This document shows, piece after piece, positions 1-6,130 of a DNA stretch of 7,912 nucleotides. Position 1 is the first letter of the stretch. Each line of letters begins with the position of its first letter. The translations under genes and the position numbers were made by a program. Source of the DNA: Oscillospiraceae bacterium (GTDB lineage: Bacteria; Bacillota; Clostridia; Oscillospirales; Oscillospiraceae); the NCBI GenBank assembly GCA_016296045.1, contig JAEDKB010000068.1:1-7912 (forward strand), written 5' to 3'. The notes under the pieces were generated by a model. That model had not been told where the DNA came from and searched no databases. It saw only the letters and a list, made by a program, of their open reading frames with translations.

Positions 1-369
1 GCTCTGCCTGCCGGCTCCTATGTTCTGGTCATGGAGAAGAACCGATTGACCTATAACGATACAATGGAGCTTTCGAAACCGACCTGTGAGCAGTATGCTG
101 AGCCGAACAACTTGGTTATGGATTTCGGTAACGATTTTAAGGTATACCCGTCTGACGGCGTGATCAATATCGAGAACATCAGCGGCAGAGATATTGAAAG
201 CGACGTATCCCTGTTCTATAAAAATTACGAATACGGTCTGTTCTTTGGCGGCATTACCTATCGTGCCCGTTTTTCAGGCGGCGTTAAAGCCGGTCAGATT
301 GCACAGTGTATGCAGCAGCATTATTCTCTTGAGAAATCTGCAATTATGTATATGAGTTATGAACAGTGA
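1..369 (+). CDS. 3' end of an unknown, probably extracytoplasmic beta-rich protein (FxLYD-like?)
   Basis: The frame is open from base 1 to a TGA at 367-369, giving 122 visible residues. The first ATG (base 31) is probably internal, because the preceding ten codons (ALPAGSYVLV) read as normal protein and ATG 31 has no Shine-Dalgarno site. The visible part has alternating beta-strand character. Around residues 55-90 it reads VINIENISGRDIESDV, then LFYKNYEYG and a basic, glycine-rich turn (FSGGVKAGQ). This resembles FxLYD/Ig-like modules of secreted Firmicutes lipoproteins, but the resemblance is by eye only. I see no catalytic motif. The N-terminus, where a signal peptide or membrane anchor would be, is outside the window. 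The stop codon lies inside the next gene (11-base overlap), so the two are translationally coupled. That ties this protein to the HprK-like/radical SAM/PqqD unit as a partner or substrate. No function can be assigned. Confidence 0.75.
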   Translation, partial: ALPAGSYVLVMEKNRLTYNDTMELSKPTCEQYAEPNNLVMDFGNDFKVYPSDGVINIENISGRDIESDVSLFYKNYEYGLFFGGITYRARFSGGVKAGQIAQCMQQHYSLEKSAIMYMSYEQ

Positions 370-1219
370 GCGAAAAGCGCGCATCGGCGGTCTGACCTTC
401 TTGTTTTCCGGTTGGATGCCGGAAGTGCAGGAGCAGGAAAATCTACCGAGATTTTTTGTTACCGACGGAGAGCCGGATATTCGCATTGACATTCAAAGTG
501 TTTCGGATATCGCGTATCCTGTCGGAAAACAACCGGATTTTGAGTCGCCATATCTGCGCTGCTACTGCTGCGGAAATGAAACGCATCGTTTTTACCGCCG
601 CGATTGGGAAGAGACCGGACGGGATTATGCCCATGTGATCTATCGGAATGATTTGCCGAATGTGCTGGAACTGCAGATTTGTGAATCGAGACTGAGCTGG
701 TCGTTTCAGCAAATTCTGTCATGTATCGGAATCGAGGAACTGCTGCTGCGTCACGACAGAGCCGTGCTGCATTCATCGTGGATCGAAATGGATGGAAAGG
801 CAATCTTATTTTCCGGCAGATCGGGAATTGGAAAGTCCACGCAGGCAGCGCTGTGGGAAAAATTCCGGAACGCCACGGTCAGAAACGGCGATCGAACCCT
901 CCTGAGGAATATGGATGGAACAGAATATGCCTGCGGACTTCCTTATGCAGGCACTTCCGGTATTTGCAGCAACGCATCTGCACCGATCCGTGCCATAGTA
1001 ATGCTCGATCAGGGAAAAGAAAACCGACTTCGGCGCTTGCCGGCGCTTACGTCGGTGAAGCGCCTGCTGAGCCAGATGCCGGTACCGAAATGGAATCCGG
1101 AGATGATCGGTCGAGCGCTGAATGTGGCATCAAGAGTTGCCGAAACCGTGCCTGTATATGAGCTGGTCTGTTTGCCGGAGGAGTCAGCGGTCAAGGTTTT
1201 AGAGGATGCGCTGGGATAA
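359..1219 (+). CDS. HprK-related P-loop kinase-like protein of a PqqD/radical SAM cassette
   Basis: 286 residues. The C-terminal half (about 130-286) carries the P-loop GRSGIGKST at 153-161. It is preceded by the block LHSSWIEMDGKAILFS (137-152) and followed by NGDRTLLR (176-183) and a G-L-P-Y-A-G-T motif (193-199). This is the layout of HPr kinase/PEP-carboxykinase-like proteins found with PqqD and radical SAM genes. The N-terminal ~130 residues form a separate beta-rich domain that I do not recognise. The HPr-kinase signature region expected after the nucleotide site in true HprK is not evident, so HPr is an unlikely substrate. Related kinases phosphorylate lasso peptides, and ScmC of the SynChlorMet cassette is a possible distant relative; assigning either role here is inference. 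The start is fixed by an in-frame TGA at 353-355 just before ATG 359. There is no clear SD, so translation probably depends on coupling to the upstream gene. The SD of the next gene overlaps this stop codon. Confidence 0.85.
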   Translation: MNSERKARIGGLTFLFSGWMPEVQEQENLPRFFVTDGEPDIRIDIQSVSDIAYPVGKQPDFESPYLRCYCCGNETHRFYRRDWEETGRDYAHVIYRNDLPNVLELQICESRLSWSFQQILSCIGIEELLLRHDRAVLHSSWIEMDGKAILFSGRSGIGKSTQAALWEKFRNATVRNGDRTLLRNMDGTEYACGLPYAGTSGICSNASAPIRAIVMLDQGKENRLRRLPALTSVKRLLSQMPVPKWNPEMIGRALNVASRVAETVPVYELVCLPEESAVKVLEDALG

Positions 1220-1224
1220 AGGAG
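1218..1224 (+). promoter_or_regulatory. Ribosome binding site for the radical SAM gene
   Basis: AAAGGAG lies 7 bases before ATG 1232 and overlaps the TAA of the HprK-like gene. It selects ATG 1232 over the out-of-frame ATG at 1227 and the in-frame ATG at 1244 (Met5). Confidence 0.8.
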
Positions 1225-1231
1225 ATATGAT

Positions 1232-2353
1232 ATGGAACCGAGAATGGCGAAATATCTTCATATGAAAGGCAGAAAACTCGGACTGCCCATTGGCGGTACG
1301 TTCGAGTTGACACCGCGCTGCAACTTTAACTGCAAGATGTGCTATGTGCACTTGACAGAAGAGGAACAGAAGAAGCGCGGAAGAGAGCTGACAACAGAAG
1401 AGTGGTTGACGATTGGAAAAGAAGCCAAGGATGCCGGCATGGTGTTTTTACTGCTGACCGGCGGTGAGCCGGCGCTCCGTCCGGATTTTCCGGAGCTGTT
1501 TCATAAGCTCAAGGAAATGGGGCTGATGGTTTCGATAAACTCTAACGGCCTTCTGCTGGAAGGAAAGCTGTTGGAGCTGTTCCGAGAGGATCCTCCCACA
1601 AGAATCAACATCTCTCTTTACGGAACAAGCAACGAAACCTACGAACGCCAATGCGGCGTTCCGGCATATGACAGGGTGATTCGGAACATTCGTGCGTTGC
1701 GTGAGGCGGGAATTGACGTAAAGGTCAATATGTCTGTCACACCTGCCAACCGTCAGGATATGCAGTCGGTTTATGAAACGGCGAGGGAGCTTCAGATTCA
1801 TACGCAGGCAACACCGTATATGTTTCCGCCCATTCGCCTGCACCCGGATATGTGCGGGCAGAATTTCCGCATGGATGCGGAGGAAGCGGGGAGGTTGCAG
1901 GCGCAGTACGATTTTTTCCGCTGCACAAGGGAGCAGTTTTTGCTGCGGATTCAGGCATTGCAAGACAGAGTATCACCCGATGCACACAGCGAGGAAGAGT
2001 GCGGCGATGTCGTCGGCGAGGGCGTCCACTGCCGCGCCGGAATCACGACCTTCTGGATCGACTGGGATGGGAAAATGCTGCCCTGCGGTCAGATGGTAGA
2101 GCCAGCCGTGGATGTTTTACAACTCGGCTTTGCCGAGGCATGGAGGCAGACCAAAGCCAATGTGGCCGAAATCCGTCTTCCGCCGGAATGTATAAAGTGC
2201 GACATCAAGGAGATATGTCATGCCTGTGCGGCAATGTGCTATTGTGAAACAGGAAGCTTTTGCGGCAAGCCGGAGTATATTTGTCGAATGAAGCAAAGCT
2301 ATATCAACGCCATGATGCAATACTGGCAAACCGAATATGGAGGGGAATTATGA
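1232..2353 (+). CDS. Radical SAM/SPASM domain peptide-modifying enzyme
   Basis: 373 residues, complete. The radical SAM CxxxCxxC motif is CNFNCKMC with Cys30, Cys34 and Cys37, which ligate the SAM-cleaving 4Fe-4S cluster. GGEP at 77-80 is the SAM-binding motif, and SINSNG at 101-106 is the usual following strand. The C-terminal SPASM region has Cys267 and Cys285 around the segment DWDGKMLPC. A dense cluster follows at Cys320, 323, 329, 332 and 336, with Cys338 and Cys344 as extras and Cys351 near the end. These are enough to ligate two auxiliary clusters. SPASM enzymes such as PqqE, AlbA and anSME modify peptides or proteins, by C-C or thioether crosslinks or by oxidation; the actual chemistry here cannot be read from sequence. 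The PqqD-like gene starts inside its stop codon, which suggests a working pair in which PqqD presents the leader peptide. It is probably cytoplasmic and oxygen sensitive. The substrate is not visible in the window. Confidence 0.93.
   Translation: MEPRMAKYLHMKGRKLGLPIGGTFELTPRCNFNCKMCYVHLTEEEQKKRGRELTTEEWLTIGKEAKDAGMVFLLLTGGEPALRPDFPELFHKLKEMGLMVSINSNGLLLEGKLLELFREDPPTRINISLYGTSNETYERQCGVPAYDRVIRNIRALREAGIDVKVNMSVTPANRQDMQSVYETARELQIHTQATPYMFPPIRLHPDMCGQNFRMDAEEAGRLQAQYDFFRCTREQFLLRIQALQDRVSPDAHSEEECGDVVGEGVHCRAGITTFWIDWDGKMLPCGQMVEPAVDVLQLGFAEAWRQTKANVAEIRLPPECIKCDIKEICHACAAMCYCETGSFCGKPEYICRMKQSYINAMMQYWQTEYGGEL
2339..2345 (+). promoter_or_regulatory. Ribosome binding site deciding the PqqD-like start
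   Basis: GGAGGGG lies within the last codons of the radical SAM gene, 4 bases before ATG 2350. It supports ATG 2350 over the in-frame ATG at 2260, which has no SD and would add 30 residues that merely read the radical SAM gene in another frame. Confidence 0.8.
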
Positions 2354-2610
2354 AAATCAAACGTGAATTTGTCCTGAGAGAAATTGCGGGAGACATCCTG
2401 CTGGTTCCGACAGGAAAGACGGCGCTCGATCTGAACGGAATGCTCACACTCAATGGGGTCGGCGCAGACATCTGGAAGATGCTTCCGGAGGTGGAAAACG
2501 AGGATGAGATCGTTCGCCGCCTGCTGGAGGAATATGAAGCGGATCCGAAACAGGTAAAACATGATGTTGGCGAGTTCCTCAACAAATTCCGTGAGTTGGG
2601 AATCCTGTAA
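2350..2610 (+). CDS. PqqD family protein (RiPP recognition element type)
   Basis: 86 residues, close to the ~90 of classical PqqD. The start overlaps the radical SAM stop as ATGA and has its own strong SD. Sequence features fit the winged-helix PqqD/RRE fold. An N-terminal beta hairpin (FVLREIAGDILLVP, residues 6-19) is followed by the block LNGMLTLNGVGADIWKML (28-45) with conserved-type Asn, Gly and Trp. A charged helical half (EDEIVRRLLEEY and KQVKHDVGEFLNKFRELGIL) completes the protein. Proteins of this family bind the leader of a ribosomally made precursor and present it to a partner radical SAM enzyme; here the partner is the gene immediately upstream. It is the last gene of the unit, because the GAPDH gene has its own promoter. 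Small stand-alone members also occur beside HprK-like genes with unknown substrates, so the precursor-binding role is inferred from family and context. Confidence 0.9.
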   Translation: MKIKREFVLREIAGDILLVPTGKTALDLNGMLTLNGVGADIWKMLPEVENEDEIVRRLLEEYEADPKQVKHDVGEFLNKFRELGIL

Positions 2611-2668
2611 ATCTGCAAATTATGCAAAAAAAACGTTGAATTCAGTATTTTTTAATGAATTTTGACGG

Positions 2669-2697
2669 TTGCGTATTGAACATCTTTTGTATATAAT
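2669..2697 (+). promoter_or_regulatory. Likely promoter of the GAPDH gene
   Basis: There is a perfect TATAAT -10 at 2692-2697 in an AT-rich stretch. At 17-base spacing the -35 is the poor TTGCGT (2669-2674). Better-looking TTGACG (2662) and TTGAAC (2676) are at wrong spacing (24 and 10 bases). A second TATAAT occurs at 2721-2726 without a matching -35. The start site would be near 2704, giving a leader of about 65 bases. Confidence 0.6.
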
Positions 2698-2728
2698 AAA
2701 TAAGATGAGGAAGATACTCATATAATAT

Positions 2729-2747
2729 GACGTCGATATCCGGCGTC
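2729..2747 (+). other. 5' UTR hairpin ahead of the GAPDH gene
   Basis: GACGTCG pairs with CGGCGTC across the 5-base loop ATATC, giving a 7-bp stem with one G-U pair. It ends 10 bases before the SD and has no following T-run, so it is not a terminator. An mRNA-stabilising or protein-binding leader element is possible. Confidence 0.5.
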
Positions 2748-2770
2748 TTAGAAAACTGGAGGTACAAACA

Positions 2771-3802
2771 ATGTCTGTAAAAGTTGCAATCAATGGCTTT
2801 GGTCGTATCGGCCGTCTGGCATTCCGTCAGATGTTCGGCGATTCCGATTATGAAATCGTAGCGATCAATGATCTGACTTCTTCCAAGATGCTCGCACATC
2901 TGCTGAAGTATGATTCCACGCAGGGCAACTATGTTGCACAGGGTCATACCGTCACCTATAACGAGGGTGAAGGCGAAGACAACTACATCGTTGTCGATGG
3001 CAAGAAGATCGTTATTTACAAGATGCCCAACGCAGCCGACCTGCCCTGGAAGGCTCTGGATGTCGATGTCGTTCTGGAGTGCACCGGCTTCTATACCAGC
3101 AAGGCAAAGGCACAGGCTCACATTGACGCAGGTGCTAAGAAGGTTGTTATTTCTGCTCCCGCAGGCAACGACCTGCCCACCATCGTTTACAATGTCAACC
3201 ATGAAATCCTGACCAAGGAAGACAACATCATTTCCGCTGCTTCCTGCACCACCAACTGCCTGGCTCCGATGGCAAAGGCTCTGAACGATCTGGCTCCCAT
3301 CGAGTCCGGTATCATGTGCACCATCCATGCTTACACCGGCGATCAGATGATCCTCGACGGCCCGCAGCGCAAGGGTGACCTCCGCCGCAGCCGTGCAGGC
3401 GCTGTGAACATCGTTCCGAACTCCACGGGCGCTGCAAAGGCAATCGGCCTTGTTATTCCCGAACTGAACGGCAAGCTCATCGGTGCGGCACAGCGTGTCC
3501 CCACTCCCACCGGCTCCACCACCATTCTGAACGCTGTCGTTAAGGGCAACGTCACTGTCGAGCAGGTGAACGCACAGATGAAGGCAGAAGCAACCGAATC
3601 CTTCGGCTACAACGAAGATCAGATCGTTTCTTCCGATATCATCGGCATGCGTTTTGGCTCCCTGTTTGATGCCACTCAGACCATGGTTATGCCTCTGGAC
3701 AACGGCACCACTCAGGTTCAGGTTGTTTCCTGGTACGACAATGAGAACTCCTACACTTCTCAGATGGTTCGCACCATTAAGCACTTCTCCAACCTGCTGT
3801 AA
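2771..3802 (+). CDS. gap: Glyceraldehyde-3-phosphate dehydrogenase, type I, phosphorylating
   Basis: 343 residues, complete and of family-typical length. It oxidises glyceraldehyde 3-phosphate with NAD and phosphate to 1,3-bisphosphoglycerate in cytoplasmic glycolysis. The N-terminal Rossmann motif is INGFGRIGR (7-15), with Asp34 at the end of the second strand favouring NAD over NADP. The active-site signature [12 protein letters not shown] (155-166) places catalytic Cys159, and the partner His186 lies in TIHAYT. The S-loop [19 protein letters not shown] (205-223) and the C-terminal [13 protein letters not shown] (321-333) are clostridial in style. The SD GGAGGT (2758-2763) is 7 bases before the ATG. 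Codon choice (many CTG, GGC, AAC and TTC) looks more biased than in the neighbouring genes, as expected for a highly expressed protein. It is transcribed alone, with its own promoter upstream and a hairpin terminator downstream. Confidence 0.98.
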   Translation: MSVKVAINGFGRIGRLAFRQMFGDSDYEIVAINDLTSSKMLAHLLKYDSTQGNYVAQGHTVTYNEGEGEDNYIVVDGKKIVIYKMPNAADLPWKALDVDVVLECTGFYTSKAKAQAHIDAGAKKVVISAPAGNDLPTIVYNVNHEILTKEDNIISAASCTTNCLAPMAKALNDLAPIESGIMCTIHAYTGDQMILDGPQRKGDLRRSRAGAVNIVPNSTGAAKAIGLVIPELNGKLIGAAQRVPTPTGSTTILNAVVKGNVTVEQVNAQMKAEATESFGYNEDQIVSSDIIGMRFGSLFDATQTMVMPLDNGTTQVQVVSWYDNENSYTSQMVRTIKHFSNLL

Positions 3803-3817
3803 TATTTAATTAAATGA

Positions 3818-3852
3818 AACCGGCTGAAAGAGTTTTGCTCTTTCAGCCGGTT
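3818..3852. terminator. Bidirectional intrinsic terminator between GAPDH and the AraC gene
   Basis: A perfect 15-bp stem (AACCGGCTGAAAGAG and its complement) closes a TTTTG loop. On the plus strand the tail is TCTATTT; on the minus strand it is T/A-rich (TCATTTAATTAAAT). It begins 15 bases after the GAPDH stop and lies 27 bases beyond the stop of the convergent AraC gene, so it can serve both. Confidence 0.9.
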
Positions 3853-3879
3853 CTATTTACTCAGCGCTTCTACAGAAGG

Positions 3880-5046
3880 TTATTCTGCTTTTATGGATTT
3901 CGAGTACTCCGACGGGGAGATGCCGAAATTGTCCTTAAACTGTCTTGAAAAGTGATGAATGGTCGAATATTTCAGGGCGGCGGCAATTTGAGAGAAATTC
4001 ATTTTACCCTCCCGGATGAGCGCCTTGCTCTCCTCTAACTTGACGCGGCGAATATATTCGCCGGGCGAAATATTCATCTGCCGATGAAACAGAGCCGTCA
4101 GATGAGAGGCGCTTACGCCGGTCTCCTTGGCAACGATTTCAACCGAAAGTTTGTCATAAACATGATCGGCAATATATTGCAGTGTACGGCTGACGATGAT
4201 ATTCTCATTTCGCAGTGCGACCGGCGTTTTCAGACGCTTTTTCCGCCCGCCGGCATCCCGAAGAATCGACAGCAGGAGCATTTTCAGGTTGCTGCGGATA
4301 AAGTCACCGCTGAAAACGTCATTGATGTCCATTTCATGCAGGAGCTGTTTCAGAAAAACCGCTTCTGCGGAGGATAACTCAAAAATACGGTTGGAAAGAT
4401 TCAGCTTTAGTTCACTGTCCAAATCAAAGGCGATTGTCAGAAATCGGGCGCTGAGGTTCAGATCGGTGTATTGCATATGCCACTGATTGGGTGCAAATAC
4501 CATAAGCTGTCCCTGTTTCAGCAAAAAACCGTTGCCGTCTACAACGCAGTGCAGTTGACCGCGATCCACATAGGTCAGCTCATACATGGAATGTGATTCG
4601 CCCTTGAAAAGAAAGCCGCTTTCTTCCTCCCGATAAAAGAGCGTATAGATTTCACCGAGACACAGACGGTCGCCGATTTTCAGATTTTCCAGCGCGCTGA
4701 AGCTTCCAAGCTGCTCGAATACGGTTCCGGTCGGGACAGACATCCGTACGGAGCATTCCTGCTGGTAAGGAAGAACGGCAAATGCGGTGCCGGCGGCAAG
4801 ACAGATCGGCTTATCCAGATAAAAGCAGATGGTTTTCTCCTTGCTGCGGATTGCAAGAACGGTCATTCCAAGCTCAAAATCGATATAGACGGGGGCATTG
4901 CAGCGGACAAAGCTGACATCCTTGGGGGTAAAATAATTGACAGACTCTGTCCAGTCATCACCTTTGGGGAAGCCGCGGTTTGGCAGACTGTCACGCAGAA
5001 TTTTTCCGTAGGCGGAAAAGCTTTGCTTGTTCAGATTCTGAATCAT
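3880..5046 (-). CDS. AraC family transcriptional regulator with extra N-terminal sensor domain
   Basis: 388 residues, longer than the usual ~290. The C-terminal ~105 residues are the AraC DNA-binding domain. The first helix-turn-helix lies around 301-323 (SVEIVAKETGVSASHLTALF) and the second around 350-372 (FSQIAAALKYSTIHHFSRQF), ending in the typical G-I-S-P-S-E-Y (375-381). A central cupin-like segment (about 148-210, with HSMYELTYVDRGQ and APNQWH) is the normal AraC effector module. The first ~125 residues form another beta-rich unit containing FYLDKPICLAAGTAFAVLP (75-93). It looks like a second cupin, vaguely of the ureidoglycolate-lyase type, and probably senses a small molecule such as a sugar or acid; the ligand is unknown. 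The SD AGAGGTG lies 5 bases before the ATG. It is the second gene of a unit with the nucleotidyltransferase, and candidate direct-repeat operators lie upstream of that unit. Confidence 0.9.
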   Translation of the reverse strand: MIQNLNKQSFSAYGKILRDSLPNRGFPKGDDWTESVNYFTPKDVSFVRCNAPVYIDFELGMTVLAIRSKEKTICFYLDKPICLAAGTAFAVLPYQQECSVRMSVPTGTVFEQLGSFSALENLKIGDRLCLGEIYTLFYREEESGFLFKGESHSMYELTYVDRGQLHCVVDGNGFLLKQGQLMVFAPNQWHMQYTDLNLSARFLTIAFDLDSELKLNLSNRIFELSSAEAVFLKQLLHEMDINDVFSGDFIRSNLKMLLLSILRDAGGRKKRLKTPVALRNENIIVSRTLQYIADHVYDKLSVEIVAKETGVSASHLTALFHRQMNISPGEYIRRVKLEESKALIREGKMNFSQIAAALKYSTIHHFSRQFKDNFGISPSEYSKSIKAE

Positions 5047-5066
5047 TTTTTCACCTCTGATTTTTA

Positions 5067-5972
5067 TCAGTCAAATAATCTGTCGGGATAGATGCCTTCC
5101 TCATGCATTTTTGCAATGGCTGCTTTTACGGAGGGCAGGTCCTCGCGGTATGTGACACCGTACCAGGTCTCGTCGGAGGTCAGTACATTCACGCGGGCAC
5201 GTCCCTGCTGAATCAGATTATCTGCGGCAAAGGGAAGATAGAACTCACATTTTTCGGGGTTTTTCGGAAGATTCTCGGTCAGGAAAACAGGGAACTGTTG
5301 TTCCAGCTCATCCAGCATAGAGGGCTGGAAGCCCCAGAAATTCATAGAAACCACCGTATCGCCGGACAAGGGAATCATATGCTCGCCGTCTTCCGTATAG
5401 ACGGCGTCGCTGCCTTGCTTATAGATCTGGGTGCGTTCTGTGACCTTTGCAAGACAGCCGTCTTTGATCTCGCAAACGCCCCGGGCAACAGACCCGTTTT
5501 CTGTCAGTGCATTTCTCAGTCGGAAGCCGACCATGGCATATTCGTAATCACCATGCTCCTGCGTCAGGAAACCGGCAATGGTGCGATAGGCGCTGCGTCC
5601 GTAAAAATCATCGGCATTGATGACGGTAAAGGGTGTGCTGACCTGATTTTTTGCACATAAAACGGCATGACCGGTGCCCCAAGGCTTGTTTCTGCCGTCC
5701 GGAACGCGGAATCCGTCGGGAAGCATATCCGTTTCCTGATAGGCATATGCTACTTCAATATGGCGGTCAAGACCGGCGGTGATTTTTTTGAAATCCTCTT
5801 CAATCGCTTTTTTGATGACGAAAACAACCTTGCCAAAGCCTGCTGTAATCGCGTCATAGATGGAATAGTGTAAGATACTGTTACCAAATTCATCGACCGA
5901 GGTCATTTGTTTCAGTCCGCCGAAGCGACTGCCCATCCCGGCAGCAAGGACGACCAATGTTGGTTTATTCAT
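5067..5972 (-). CDS. Sugar-phosphate-type nucleotidyltransferase (NTP transferase family)
   Basis: 301 residues, complete. The N-terminal nucleotide-binding motif is LAAGMGSRFGGLKQ (9-22), typical of nucleotidyltransferases that join NTP and a sugar or polyol phosphate to make NDP-sugar and pyrophosphate. KPWGTGHAVL (96-105) is the base- and ribose-contacting loop. NADDFYG (119-125) holds the metal-binding acidic pair, and SMNFWGF (209-215) is in the position of the sugar-binding strand. The C-terminal third has no left-handed beta-helix acyltransferase, unlike GlmU. The sugar cannot be named; homologues in gut anaerobes often sit near small-molecule kinases, but none is visible here. The SD AAAGGA (complement of 5981-5986) is 8 bases from the ATG. 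It is first in a two-gene unit, with 20 bases before the AraC gene. The pyrophosphate it releases could be hydrolysed by the divergent pyrophosphatase, but that link is only positional. Confidence 0.9.
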   Translation of the reverse strand: MNKPTLVVLAAGMGSRFGGLKQMTSVDEFGNSILHYSIYDAITAGFGKVVFVIKKAIEEDFKKITAGLDRHIEVAYAYQETDMLPDGFRVPDGRNKPWGTGHAVLCAKNQVSTPFTVINADDFYGRSAYRTIAGFLTQEHGDYEYAMVGFRLRNALTENGSVARGVCEIKDGCLAKVTERTQIYKQGSDAVYTEDGEHMIPLSGDTVVSMNFWGFQPSMLDELEQQFPVFLTENLPKNPEKCEFYLPFAADNLIQQGRARVNVLTSDETWYGVTYREDLPSVKAAIAKMHEEGIYPDRLFD

Positions 5973-6006
5973 AATGTACTTCCTTTATTTTTTATGTTGT
6001 TCGCAT

Positions 6007-6035
6007 ATTATATCAGAAATCATAGAAAATGGCAA
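6007..6035 (-). promoter_or_regulatory. Strong promoter of the nucleotidyltransferase-AraC unit
   Basis: Read on the minus strand, TTGCCA (6030-6035) and a perfect TATAAT (6007-6012) are exactly 17 bases apart. A TG one base upstream of the -10 makes it an extended -10 (TGATATAAT). Transcription would start near 6000, leaving a leader of about 28 bases. Confidence 0.85.
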
Positions 6036-6067
6036 ATATTTTTCAGAAATAGAAAAGTATCAGAAAA
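6013..6067. repeat. Direct repeats in the divergent promoter region, possible operator
   Basis: TCAGAAATCATAGAAAA (6013-6029) recurs as the shorter TCAGAAATAGAAAA (6043-6056). A third TCAGAAA begins at 6060, and a variant TCTGAAA is at 6081. The first copy fills the -10/-35 spacer of the minus promoter. AraC-type proteins usually bind direct repeats, so this is a candidate site for the regulator encoded at 3880-5046. The spacings are irregular (30 and 17 bases), and AT-richness makes chance similarity possible. Confidence 0.4.
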
Positions 6068-6071
6068 AGCA

Positions 6072-6100
6072 TTGACACAATCTGAAAAAATGGGTAGGAT
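6072..6100 (+). promoter_or_regulatory. Promoter of the pyrophosphatase gene
   Basis: There is a perfect TTGACA -35 at 6072-6077, a 17-base spacer, and a TAGGAT -10 (4 of 6) at 6095-6100. The predicted start is near 6107, about 24 bases before the ATG. The SD AAAGGAG is at 6118-6124. Confidence 0.8.
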
Positions 6101-6130
6101 AAAATAAAGAAACGTACAAAGGAGAGAGGT

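Noticed and set aside
1448..1963. 171-codon minus-strand frame inside the radical SAM gene
   Set aside because: Shadow frame opposite a certain gene; no motif, no SD, and composition typical of reverse reading.
2260..2349. 30-residue N-terminal extension of the PqqD-like protein
   Set aside because: It overlaps the radical SAM C-terminus in another frame, has no SD, and PqqD family proteins start near Met 2350, where a strong SD exists.
2611..2661. Terminator for the PqqD unit
   Set aside because: There is a T6 run at 2648-2653 and AT-rich 4-6 bp inverted repeats (TGCA pairs; AATTCA with TGAATT), but no GC-containing stem precedes the T-run, so a terminator cannot be supported.
2642..3784. 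380-codon open frame antisense to the GAPDH gene
   Set aside because: The long opposite-strand frame follows from the biased codon use of a highly expressed gene. It runs through the GAPDH promoter region, has no recognisable domain or motif, and the plus-strand protein is certain.
5057..5070. 5-bp CTGAT/ATCAG hairpin between the nucleotidyltransferase and AraC genes
   Set aside because: It touches the AraC SD on its edge, but it is too short and AT-rich to call a regulatory structure.
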